A program made the translations under genes and the position numbers. A DNA stretch of 64,000 nt. Origin: Scleromitrula shiraiana (lineage: Eukaryota > Ascomycota > Leotiomycetes > Helotiales > Sclerotiniaceae). The notes beneath the pieces are model-generated. The model was not told where the DNA came from and did no database searches. It saw only the letters and a program-made list of their open reading frames with translations. Shown here in pieces: positions 48,380-60,034 of this stretch (positions are counted from its first letter, which is position 1; each line of letters starts with the position of its first letter). Location of the stretch: contig JABELC010000003.1 of assembly GCA_028455995.1 (NCBI GenBank), forward strand, positions 124,001 through 188,000. Reading direction: 5' to 3'.

Positions 48380-48700
48380 GATTAGGGATTATATAAATAT
48401 AGTATATTTTTTTATATTATTGAAATTTTATATAATAAACCTCGATTTCTCATATATGTTTTTTATATTTAGATATTTAAATTCGTTAATCTATTTATAT
48501 TTAAAAAATTTTATTTTTATCGGAATATTCTTTTATTTTACTATTTTGAATATATTAGTTTTCATTAGTTTATCTAGTTCCTTTTTTTTTAATTTTATAT
48601 ATATTCCATTTATCTTTTTTTTATTATATTTAATTTGCTTAACAAAAAGAATCAACTTTTTTATAAAAAAGGAATTAATTAAATATATAATATATTTATT
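48380..48700 (-). pseudogene. Reverse transcriptase relic of second element, proximal part
   Basis: The minus frame reads KKELDKLMKTNIFKIVK, stop, KNIPIKIKFFKYK, then INEFKYLNIKNIYEKSRFII. This is the copia block of the type EI..L...G.F..V....IP...RIF.SRFV.EIKN....YEKSRLV. The long plus-strand frame over it (48378-48794) is its antisense shadow, open only because of base composition. Confidence 0.8.
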
Positions 48701-51700
48701 ATTTAATAATATTATAATATTTAATAATGTTTTTTTAAAATCTTTATTCTTTATATATAATCTAAATCATATTTTTTATTATATATTTTATTAAATATAC
48801 TAATAAAGTTAAATCATTATTAATAATGGAATATTAAAGCTTTAATCTTTTTTTAATTTATTATATTTATGAATTATTGATTTAAATAATTTAGATATCG
48901 TTGTTTTTAATATTTTTTAAATAATTAATTGATTATTGCTATTATTTATAAATATAAACAATATATAGTTTTTTATATATATTATTAATAATATTGATAT
49001 TAGATTAATAAATTCTTTATAATATAAACAAATCAATATTAATTATATAATTATAATATAATTATTTATATTGATTTTATAATTTTTGTTTTTTATCAAT
49101 TTAAAAATATAAAATTCTATCTATTTTTTTTTTTTGTTCCAATAATTTTTTTATATATTAGAATTTCTAAATATATCTTTAAATTATATATTATATATAT
49201 AAATAATCTATTTTATTTTTATAATATATTTTTTATTAATTAAATCATTTTATATTTACAAATCTTATTACTTACTTTTTACAGTTTCATTATTTAATCA
49301 ATAATAATTTTTACTAATAGATTCAATTTTTCTATATATACAAATATATTAAATATTAAAAATATTAGAATTAGTTTATTAAGATTTATTAAATTATTTA
49401 TAGTCTTTATTATTATTTATAATATTTGTTTTTTTATAAAGTTAGATTATTATAATTTGTTTTATAGAATCTTAAATATATATTATATAATTTTATAATA
49501 TTATTTAATTTTATTAATTGATTAATAAAATTTTATAAAAATTATTTTTATTTTAATCATTATAATATTTATATATTTATTAAATTTTTTTATAATAAAT
49601 TATATACTTATATTAATAATAATATAATTTAAAAATCTTATATAAATATTAATTTATTTAAATCAAATTATATCCTAAATATATTTCGTTAATAAATTAT
49701 TTAAAAATATTATTATTTAATATTTTATTATTTTATTAAATATATACAATATCATTTTTTTGTTAATATATATAATATTAATTATGATTATATAATTAAA
49801 TCGAATATCATCATTTTTATTATTATTAATCTTGAATTTAAATTTTTTTAATGATTTATTATATATCTAATATTGATTATAATATTTTATTAATTTATTG
49901 ATTTTATTTTTATTTATATTATTATAATTAATTTATTTAAATATATTATATAATTTATAAATAATTAAATAATTAAAATATTTGTATAGATATTATAATT
50001 CTATTTTTATAAATTAATCAATATTATTTAAAATTATTAATTATATAAATATATTATAATTATATTTTTATAATAAAAAATTATGGCTATATTTTTATAT
50101 AATAAAGAAATGTTTATTAGTTTTATTATGAATAATTTAATTTTTAATATTATTAAAAAATATATTAAATTTATTTATATTTGTTAAACAAAATAAAAAT
50201 GATATATTTATATAAATAATATAAATCTCGATTTGTTTAATTAATAATTCGATTTTACATAATTTAATAAATTTTTTAATATCTTTTTTTCTAAATATAA
50301 TCTTTATAATTTTTGTTTTATTATAATTAATAATTAAATCAATTAATTTTTATAATATTTCAAATTATTATTTATTAATAATTAATATTATTATTATTTT
50401 TATATCGATTATAATATTTTAAAATTTATCAAGATTATATTTATTATTTATAAAAAATACTTTAAAATTATATATAATTTATTTTAATATTATATTTCTA
50501 TTAATTTAATCATTATTAAATAATTTTTTATATATTAATATATGCTTAAATGTTTTTTTTATGAGCTTAACAATTATTTATAAATTATTAATTAGGTTAT
50601 TTGATGTATAATATATTTTTAATATAGTTTTGTTTAAATATTTTATTTTTATATAAAATATCTTATAGATTTTTTCGATATTCTTTTTTTTTGTTTTTTA
50701 TTTTTCTTTATAATATATTAAAAATTATTTATATATATAATTATTATTGTTTTTGATAATTTCTTTTTTATATTTTCTTTATATTTTTTTTTAATTTGAT
50801 TTTAAATAATTTATAAAAAAATATCTTTTTTTTTTATATATTTAATATTGTTTTTTGTAAATTAATTTAAAGTTTTTTTTATTATGTTGTTTTTGAATAT
50901 TAGATCGTGATTTAGATTGATTTTGATAATTATTATGTTTTTTTTTGATTATTATAATTATTTGTTTTATTATATTTATTATAATTAAAGTTTTTATTTT
51001 AATTTTATAAATTATTTATGAATTTTTTTTTAATATAATATATATTAATATTATTACTTTATAATTTATTATAAATCTAGATTGTTTTTTTGATTTTTTA
51101 AATGAAATTAAAGGTATTTATAATTAATCAATAATATACTTAAATATATTGTTTGATTTGTTAATATAATAAGATTTTTTTTTTATAAAAATATAATTAG
51201 TTTTTTATATTATTTAATAGAATTTTATATAATTGCCTTGTTTTTGTAAAAAATAGTTTTAAATTTTATTTAAATTTTATTTTTTTGATTTTTATTTTTA
51301 ATATTTTTTATTATTAATTTTATTTATTTATTTATTATATTATAATAATATAGTTTTTTTTAATATTATATTTTAAATTTTGTAATTAAATTCCTTATTT
51401 TTTATGGAAATATAATAAAATTCAATATATAATATTTAAACGCTTTATTTTTAAATATAATTAGAAATATTATTACTATAAATTTGTTTAGAATATTTAT
51501 ATATTATAAAGTTAATTTATATATAGTTAATTTATAATTAAAATTATTATTTTTATTATTGAATTTTATTATATTATTATATATTTTGTTTAAATTAATT
51601 TAATATTAGATTTTTAATATATAATATTAATAATTTTTTTTTTAATGATATTTTTGATTTTTATATTTGTTTTTATATATATACATCTTTTTATTTTTTC

Positions 51701-51715
51701 ATTTTTTTTTTAATT

Positions 51716-52054
51716 TTGTTTATATTAAAAATTATAATTATTTTGATTATAATTATAATTATTTTAATTATAATTATTTTGATTATTTTAAAATATACAA
51801 TAATCTTGATTGGATTGATCTCGATCAAATTGATTTTGATCATATTGATTTTGATTAAATTAAAATATATAATTATTTTGATTGAAATAATTTTTATTAT
51901 AATTATTTATATCATAATGATTTTGATTAGATTAATTTTAATTAAATTGATTTTGATTAAAATAACTTTGATTAAATTAAAGCATATAGTTATTTTGATT
52001 ATAATGATTTTTATTGTAATTATTTTTATTTTAATGATTTTGATTATTATATAA
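51716..52054 (-). repeat. Decayed minisatellite encoding Asn/Gln-rich repeats in the gag region of the second element
   Basis: Units like ATTTTGATTATAATT and ATTTTGATTAAATTG recur about 20 times. On the minus, coding, strand they translate to NQN, NYN and NFNQ strings, as expected for a low-complexity segment near the start of gag. Position next to the 5' side of the minus-strand element supports this. Confidence 0.5.
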
Positions 52055-54016
52055 TATGCAATTATTAGATAGAGTTATATATTAAGTAATATAATATATA
52101 AAATTATATATTGTTATTATTAGGATAGTTTTAAATAAGTATTCAAAATCGATTTTTATTATAGATTAAATGTTTTTTAGTGATTTATTGAAATGCTTTA
52201 ATAAATTGATTATTATTTATATGATTAGGGTATTTTATTTAATTTGCTTTTTTTTTAATTTGTTTTTTTATACTTTTTTCTTGATTTTATTTTTGTTTTA
52301 GATTTTTTATTATTGTTTTTATATTATTAGACTTAAATTTTATAAATCGGTCTTTATAAATCTTTTTTAAATAGACTTTAGTCTATTTGGAGTATAATTT
52401 TATATATATTATACTTTATATTGTATAAATTATTAATATTAATATATTAATATAAATATTATTTTTTTATAGTATTTCTTTTATTATTATTAGGTATTTT
52501 TTATTTAATATTTGAAATATTTTATATTTATATCTTTAAATACTTTTTTAAAATCTATCTATAAATTTATATTAATAAAGATTTTTAAATTGTTGATTAT
52601 ATATTTATCGAATTTGTATTTTAAATAATAGTTTATTATATATAGGTTTTTTATATTATATTCTTTATATTTATTAATAAAATCTAAATCGCTTAAAAAT
52701 GATTTATTAAATAGATTTTTATAATGCCCTTTATTTTATTTAAGTTTAGAATTTTAATTATATTTAAAATTACATATATTATTATTTTTTGGTTATTACT
52801 TTTTTTTAAAATTAAACATAAACTTTCCAAAAATGCTATTTACTATGTTTTTGAGTAAAAAGATCTTTATCTATATTTAAAATATTAAGATTTATATTTG
52901 TTTAAATATTTTTTATTAGTATTATTCTTATAATGGATTTATATATATTAGATTTTTATTAAGATTTTTTGATAATGTTTTTAATATTAATTAAAATTTT
53001 TTAATTTAACTAAATATTTATTTTAGTTATTAAATTATTAATAGCAATTTTAGATTTTGAATATTTATATTTATTAAATTATTTTTCTTTTATAATTATT
53101 TAGAACTTATATTTGTACTTATGTTTTTCGACTTCTTTTTTTTCTTCATATTGCTTTTGCTTGCTATATTATTTATAATATTATGATATAGAATAAAAAA
53201 ATGCTTTTAATAATGCTTTATATTTATTTATTAAATAATTTAATAATTATTATTAGATTCATTTTTACCTAGTTTTTTTATTATTATTAAACAAATATCT
53301 AATATCAAATTAAAAATTTGATTTAATAAAGCTTTAGGCTAAATATAATTGCTTAATTTATAAAATAAATCTAATATCAAATCAAAACTTATTTTAATAA
53401 AGTTTTTGAGTTAAATATAATCATTTTAGTTTTTGAAATAAATATATAATAAACAAATTTATTATAAAATAAAAAAAATAAAGCAATTATAAAAAAATAT
53501 AAAGATATAAAAAAAGGTTTATTAAAAATTTTATAAAGATTTTATAAAAGTTTCTAAATAAAAATTTTTGTTTAAATAATTTCATTATCGCCCTCATAAT
53601 TATAATAAAATAATCATTATTATTAATATTTTTATTTATTAAAATGTTTTTTTAGATAATATAATATATATCTAAATAATATAATATATTTCATATTTTT
53701 ATTATTATTCTATTTATAATAAATATTTAAATTTTATAATTCTAAAATCAATTTAAAAATTATTTAGTTTATAATAAATATTTAGATATTATAATATTTA
53801 AATTAGAATTAAAGACTATTATTTTTATGATAAATATTTAAATATTATAAAATTCAATTTTTTTTTTTATCAAAAACTAAATAATTTATGAAATCTTTTA
53901 TTATTAAGAATTATAAAAAGTTTTTTATCAATAATAAATAAAAATATTTAGAATTTATTAAAATTAATATTGTATATAAAATAAAAATCTTAATTTATAA
54001 TATATATATTAATTAA

Positions 54017-54176
54017 TATTTATATGATTTTAAAGATATGGAATTATATAATTATAATATTAATTAATATTATATTATTTGTTTAAAAAGTTCAAAAAGA
54101 GTATTGTACATTGTTGAGGATATATATTTCCTTAACGAATATGTGACGTAAGGTCATGTGTTTGATTATATAGACA
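54017..54176 (-). repeat. LTR of second copia element (right copy, 5' LTR)
   Basis: 160 bp, partner 38976-39135. The outer half keeps CCTTAACGAATATGTGACG and GTCATGTG, all RIP-altered in the partner. Confidence 0.9.
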
Positions 54177-54331
54177 AAACTACTAATACTAATTAAACAC
54201 CAATATTTTATTAAAATACTTTATATAAAGATATTTAAACTATAGAATATAACAAAATAAATATATACATATAATATAAAACAAAAGATGATCAAATTAA
54301 TATAGATAATTAGTATATTGATAAAAAAATA

Positions 54332-54500
54332 TATTAAAATAATTGCTAAATAAGAATTATTCTATATTAAAACTAATATAATTATATAATTAATGATTGA
54401 TATATATCTCCCCTTATAAAATCAAGACCTTAACTAGTTAATAAACAATATAATGATATATAAAACCCATAATGCTCTTCTTCATATCTGATCTTTTATA
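54332..54500 (+). repeat. 3' LTR of outer copia element
   Basis: 169 bp, partner 33876-34044. It is followed by TATAA (54501-54505), matching the duplication on the left flank. Confidence 0.9.
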
Positions 54501-54505
54501 TATAA

Positions 54506-55056
54506 TACTGCTTCATATATAATACTCCTATATAAAACATTTCCCAAATCACATAACCTCTATAACGAAAAAGCTGCATACAAATAACGAAGCAATCCTA
54601 ATACAGTACTATGATGGAAAAGAACCATTATTATTATCATTACCATCTCAATCTCTATCATCTCTCTCTCGCTCTCTCTCTCTCGCGAGACACAGATTTT
54701 CCTCCCCCTCCTATATCACAAGCGAAGATTCCACGAATTGCAAAACTGATTTCTTCTGATATTCCGCAGGTTGATTAATTCAGATATTAGATATTAGATG
54801 TTACATATTGATAATATAATAAAATAAAACCAATATAAAAATTCCAATATCAAATATATAATTTCCTAGTTCAACTATTATCAAGGAGTATATGTAACAA
54901 CTTGAAGGAATCTATCTTATTACTGCAACTTGAATGGAATGAATGGAATGAATGGATGGAATGAATTATTTTTATTTTTATAACTCGTAGATGGTTATTC
55001 GAAGGTATGATTGATTATAAAGAGAGGATATTCTTTTCTTCTTTCGTACCATCCAT

Positions 55057-55090
<34 letters not shown>

Positions 55091-55109
55091 TGCATGCATC
55101 CTTCTATCT
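54506..55109. other. Intergenic, no gene seen, microsatellites
   Basis: Normal base composition returns here. A CT/TC repeat (about 54658-54695), an AATGG repeat (about 54930-54962) and an ATGT repeat (about 55061-55092) are present. Confidence 0.6.
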
Positions 55110-55556
55110 GGTCCGCCCCATTCGGCAATAACTCCCATTTATAAATCGGCCATCTCATTGATAAATCGGCCTACTCTATTAGTCAATCGAACCTCATTGC
55201 TGAATAAGGCATCCTATTAATCAATCGGCTCAAAATTAACATTTTTGATTGGAATGGAATCCATTCTATAAAAGTAAAAGAGTTAGAAATGTTGGAGTTA
55301 GAGGAGTTAAAAAGGTAGAAAGGCAATTAAGATGATATTAATAATTTATTTTTTTTATTTTTTTGTTATTATTTTTTTTGTTAATAGATAAAGTTTAATT
55401 TAAAATAGATTTTTTTAAAAAAAGTATATCTTCAAAATTACTTAATTAGTGAATCGGCCGGTTGACTAATGGGATGCCTCATTTGGCAATAAGGTTTGAT
55501 TGATCAATGGGAGGGTCCGATTTACAAATGGGGCTTATTGCCGAATGGGGCGGACC
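55110..55556. mobile_element. Foldback/MITE-like element with about 110-bp inverted repeats
   Basis: The left arm starts GGTCCGCCCCATTCGGCAAT (55110) and the right arm ends with its exact inverse (55556). The arms run to about 55230 and from about 55454 and contain several ATCGGCC or CAATCGG sub-repeats. The centre is AT-rich and has no open frame. A target duplication is not clear (TATCT on the left, ATATC on the right). Not related in sequence to the inverted-repeat element at 46994-47950. Confidence 0.7.
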
Positions 55557-57174
55557 ATATCCTCCTATATTTAAGTTTAAATTCCCATATCAAACGTACA
55601 TTTTTTCCTTTTTTTTGCAGTAAACTATTTCTTCCTCGAGTAGTGATTCAATCATATCATCTCATATACAAGTATATATCATCACTATTTATCAATTCTA
55701 AACAACAAAATATACATCTTCAACACAACCACCATCCATCCATCCATCCATTTAAACAAACAAACCCCCGTTCACAAAACCCTAACAATACAAAAACCAC
55801 ACTATCTATCGATATCGATATCGATGAATTCCCATCCCTATATCTAAAATATATAATATAATATAATATAATATAAATAGATAATTTATAAGATTCCGCA
55901 CATTTTCTAGTTCTAGTTATAATATCTGATTATGAGTTGTGAGTTGTGAGCTGTGAGCTGCTAGTTAGTGGTATTGTTTATTTGTAATTGTAGATAGCAT
56001 GATAGAATAGGATAGGACAGGATAGGATATATGTAAATGGAGATTTACTACTTATTTATATCGATGAGGATTAGAGATGATTGGGTATGGAATGTATGAG
56101 TAACTTGATCTGGCATCCATAATATAACTTCAAGTTCAAGTTGAATGTATATTAAAATCTAGCATTTAAATAAATCATTCAAGTTAATAACTTACTTGAA
56201 CACTTGACTAGTATATAAAACATATATATTTATCCATCATACTGCCATCATACCAGTATGATACTTTTTTCAAGTTTTTTCAACTTATACATCAACTTAT
56301 ACATCAAATTCATACCACGAAAAAAAAAAAGATCCGAGTCCTATATCATATATCATATTCTAAAGAAAACAATAAATGAATCACCATCATAACCATAACC
56401 ATAACCATCATGATAAAGCCATACCACATCAACTATACCATACCATCATACCATCATACCATACTATCATACCATAACTTAATACAACACGCACATGCCA
56501 AAAACATATATACATATATATATTAACCACGTGCCAGCACCATCAATCTAATACTGATACTGATACTGATACTGATACTGATACTACGACTTCGTAATCG
56601 CGTAATTAATCATCTTTTGAAAAAACTATACTCGAGTAAATATGAATACTACTATTGGCGTAGAATGAGAATTTAAATATAGAGAATACTGCTAATGGGT
56701 TGAATTTTTTTTTTCTTTTTTATGAACTTGAATGCTTGTAATTATCTTTGAGTTTTGAAAACTGTAGATATGAATGAATGTATCATATCAGCATAAAATG
56801 GGAAATGGGAATTTAAATATAGAGAATGCTGGTTTGAATTTCTCTTTCATGAGCGCTCAGGCTCTCAAGTATATATATATATAGAGAGAGAGAGAGCTGT
56901 GCTGTGAAGCGCGGTGTAAATAAATATATACATATATACAAAGACCCACTCACCCATCCTCGTATCCCATAAACCTTTTCCAATGCGGGGGGACATGCCC
57001 CGACGTGAGCAAACCAAAACGCCATTTTAAATCCAAGAGCATCTGTACATATAATTTCAAAACGCCATGCTAACAATTTCCCTCCTCCGTGCCCGGTGCC
57101 GTATATATCCCAGTCGTTTATATGCACGTCGATTCGCAGCGTTGGAGGTGTTCTTCCCCATGCGATGTGTCTAG
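55557..57174. other. Intergenic, no gene seen, microsatellites
   Basis: Contains CATC, ATCGAT, TAATA, CCATAA, CATACCAT and CTGATA (about 56553-56584) tandem runs and a TATA/GAGA run (about 56870-56895). Open frames are short and without motifs. The part next to 57175 is the 3' flank of the WSC gene. Confidence 0.6.
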
Positions 57175-57811
57175 CTAGCACATAATCATGAGCGCACAAA
57201 ATGCAACTCCGAGTGCCAAGACGGCTTTCCCCTCAAGTTCTCCCCGTCCGACGGTCCCGAGTCCCTTTGCGCCATCTTTCTCCTGATAGACGGATAATCT
57301 TAACGCGCCGCCGCATATCTGGCTGGAGTTTCCTTTGCATGCGAGATCGCATTCGGTGTCTGGGACGGCGGCTGATAGAGCTGAGAGGTAAGGCGCGCAG
57401 TAACATTCTCTGTGGACTTTGATTGGTATTTTATTTCTCTCTCTCTCTCTCTCGCCTGAGGTGTTTCACATACCGAGTATATTCCAAGCCCGCATACTTG
57501 AAACCATTGCTTTTACAATATCTCATGCACAAATCCACCGTCATTTCATCCAAAGCTTCCGATACGCCGCCACTCAAGGCTCGAAGTCCGGCTGTATTAT
57601 TCAAAGTGTTCGTTTCATTGTAACATCCTAGATATGTGTAATCTGATGAACTAGGTACGATGATTGCAATTTGTGTACTAGATGGTGTGATGGATTCTGT
57701 TGTAGATGTTGCGATCAAGTTTGAAGTTGTAGTTGATTGCGCAAACACAAATGTATCAAAAAAGAACAATGCGAGAAAAATAACTCGTTCCAAAAAGAGA
57801 ATTGGTGCCAT
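57175..57811 (-). CDS. Small secreted or GPI-anchored WSC-domain protein
   Basis: Two exons, 57811-57474 and 57409-57175, give 190 residues. A signal peptide (MAPILFLERVIFLALFFF, then VFAQ) is followed by a Ser/Thr stretch and one WSC domain from YTYLGCYNETNTL to LRLSVYQEK. The intron (GTATGT...CCACAG) lies inside the domain, and the join gives YTRECYCAPYLS and then CDLACKGNSSQICGGALRL, completing the cysteine pattern. The last 20 residues (VLALGVAFCALMIMC) are hydrophobic, suiting a GPI-anchor signal or a membrane end. WSC domains bind carbohydrate and occur in cell-wall stress sensors and wall-modifying enzymes. With no cytosolic tail this one is a wall or surface protein rather than a sensor. 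An upstream ATG (57844) is less likely because it spoils the signal peptide. Confidence 0.82.
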
Positions 57812-58372
57812 TGTGAAAGAAAGATTGTGAGTTCGAATATCCAAAATAAAGCGAAATATTTAATTTGGTATGTGATTGATGAAAAGACAGCGACACAACA
57901 TTCAATATTCAGATGGCAGGAAAAAAAGGAAAGAAGATAAAAGAAAAACCTTTGAACCTAGAACATATCTAAGAATCTACTAAACAAACTACTAGGAAAA
58001 ACTAGTATAGTTCTTAATGTTTTGAGTGAAATTTGTAACTAGAGTAGAGTAGAATAGAGTATACTAGAATAGAGTAGAGTAGAGTAGAAAACTTGGTAGT
58101 AAAATAAGTGAAAGTAAAATAAGTGGAGAGTACCGTACCAAGGACGGACCAGATCTTCAATACGGGAGATCAACACATGGGATAGGGTTCATTTGATAAT
58201 GTTCGAATAACACAATAATCATTATGATACAATAACACAGGCCAATTTCGTTGTCTAGTTGACGCTTAGTTGATAAGGCTTGATAAGGCTTGATAAGGAG
58301 ATTATTTTCCCCCGGGGTTAGAGCATGAGCGGGGTTTTGGTGGAGTTCTAGATTTGGAAATTTTGGGGGTTT
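57812..58372. other. Intergenic, no gene seen
   Basis: Upstream region of the WSC gene, with TAGAGTAGAGTAGAATAG-type repeats (about 58035-58090). Confidence 0.55.
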
Positions 58373-58373
58373 A

Positions 58374-58568
<195 letters not shown>

Positions 58569-58822
58569 GTTATTATTATAATTATATTATTAGTTTGCAT
58601 AGATTAATAACAAGATAAGGTATCATTGGGTAAAGATTATCGAATTACAAATTACGACATCATGATTATTGATGTGATAATTTTATTAGTGCTTTAAAGA
58701 GACACCATCTATTGCCCGCGACTCCAAGCTTCGAAATTCGAATCCCCGCTTACCGACTCGGAATGATCCTATCAGAGATATCGGTCACGGTATTGAGAGC
58801 TCCCCGCCCCCGTACTTATTAA

Positions 58823-60034
58823 TTAATTATTAGTCCATACCCAAATATTCTGGTCTAATCTCAAAAAATCGAGTTCTTGTAGAGTATCAATACGGGGAGC
58901 TAGCCGCTGCATAATATTTTCGTCTTTCTGAGTGCATTCCATTACTCGATGTTGATATAAATTTCTGGTCCCCTGATATTTTGGTACCAACGATAATGTG
59001 TGAGTCCATCGAAATCGTTCCAACGTGTCCAGTCCCTCAAGAATCTTTTGCACATGTTTTGCTACAAGTGCTCTACTATAATATAAAATACTATATTTGT
59101 GGCCGAAGAAAAATAGGATCACTTGTCAAGTTTGTTTTGCCACGCGTCCTGTTCATCTGATGTTGGATTAATACCAAAGGTGTATATTGATTTAATGTCT
59201 GGACACTCCATAAAAGGTAGCATTATAGAGGTATCCATTGAAAAGCACGATGACTTGTCACGAGACACTGGATCGATCGAGAGCGCAGTTGGTTTGAGTA
59301 AGTGTACGGTTTGCAATGTGTTTAGATATGCCTTTTGTATCATGCCGTCTATGGTTTTATCAGGACAGTTGTTGAAGACTGAGTTGAGTGTATGGTAGTA
59401 TCCATGTATGGAATTTCCGCGGACGTACTGAGAGATATTAAATTCCCGAGTTTCTTTAACAGTATCTAAACTATAGTATCTACAAATTGTTGTTGCCATG
59501 GTTCAGAAGGTACGATTAGTTGATGATAAGGTTATTGATGCCATCCCTCGAAGTCGGCAGAAAACTTTTGTCGATGTTTTTCGGGAATTCCCTCCTCAAT
59601 TTGTGCCTGCTGCAGAAGTTTAAGAGTCTGAGCATCAGCTCTCTCTTTCTGTTCGAGTCGTTTGCTATGCCTTGAGGTTTCCCGGGATTTCTTAAAGACA
59701 AACGTTGGAGACCAACCGCCTATCTCTCCGCGTTAGCTTCCTGAATTTCTTTCTCGTCTCGGAAATATGGACCAGTACTCAGGTCCAATTTTCTGACATG
59801 TTCAGCAAGACTCGGGTTTTCAAGAATGCTGCGTAAAAAGCAAATAAGGTGATAGATAGGGTCTCGTAAATTATTATGTGACCAGGAGCTATATAGGCGC
59901 GGTGTACATCCCCTCTGAAGACTATGCGAGACGTTACATAGGCTGGTTAGATCGCTTGCTTTGGGGATTTGTTCAAGAATTTTGCTTAAAATTTCCTGCG
60001 GCACGTTATCGAGATTCCTGGTTCTGCTATTCAT
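58823..60034 (-). pseudogene. F-box protein gene, frameshifted
   Basis: The 5' part (60034-59720) encodes an F-box-like N-terminus, NLDNVPQEILSKILEQIP, then LTSLCNVSHSLQR and TPRLYSSWSHNN. Then the frame shifts near 59725, where AER meets TAG while the next frame continues SPTFVFKKSRETSRH and onward to a stop near 59510. A third open part (59499-59119, MLPFMECPDIKSIYTFGI) and a fourth in yet another frame (59120-58823, LEGLDTLERFRWTHTLS) follow. No standard introns explain the changes, so at least three disabling events are inferred. An intact protein would be a substrate adaptor of an SCF ubiquitin ligase with a leucine-rich C-terminal half. Confidence 0.65.

Larger units (their letters stand above)
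38976..54176 (-). mobile_element. Second copia LTR retrotransposon, nested in the first, itself interrupted
   Basis: The LTRs are exactly 160 bp each, 38976-39135 and 54017-54176, start TGTTTG (TATTTA in the right copy) and end GACA (AATA in the left copy). The 5-bp duplication AAACT flanks them (38971-38975 and 54177-54181). Without the third element the length is 7,610 bp. Minus-strand reverse transcriptase pieces at 48380-48700 and at 40255-40330 lie on the two sides of the third element, so the latter landed inside the polymerase domain. It interrupts the outer element just after RNase H. Confidence 0.9.
33876..54500 (+). mobile_element. Ty1/copia LTR retrotransposon (outer), RIP-degraded, split by a nested insertion
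   Basis: The 169-bp LTRs at 33876-34044 and 54332-54500 start TG/TA and end TA (RIP-altered CA), and are flanked by the 5-bp duplication TATAA (33871-33875 and 54501-54505). Removing the nested element and one copy of its duplication leaves 5,419 bp, the usual copia size. The plus strand carries copia reverse transcriptase and RNase H relics in the right order, the latter just before the nested insertion. The left flank and right flank share a tandem unit, so the target is defined. All reading frames are destroyed by transitions. Confidence 0.9.

Noticed and set aside
48378..48794. 138-residue plus-strand open frame in the AT-rich block
   Set aside because: It is the antisense of a minus-strand copia reverse transcriptase relic and consists of Ile, Phe, Leu and Asn codons created by composition.
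51667..52054. Overlapping Ile/Asp-rich plus-strand frames
   Set aside because: They read through the decayed minisatellite on the non-coding strand.
33876..54500. AT-rich block as an inserted mitochondrial fragment or a centromere core
   Set aside because: LTR pairs, target duplications and copia motifs account for the whole block. A centromeric position cannot be excluded but nothing in the sequence demands it.
58725..58765. tRNA-like B box (ATTCGAATCC)
   Set aside because: No T-stem pairing around it and no acceptor or anticodon stem on either strand.
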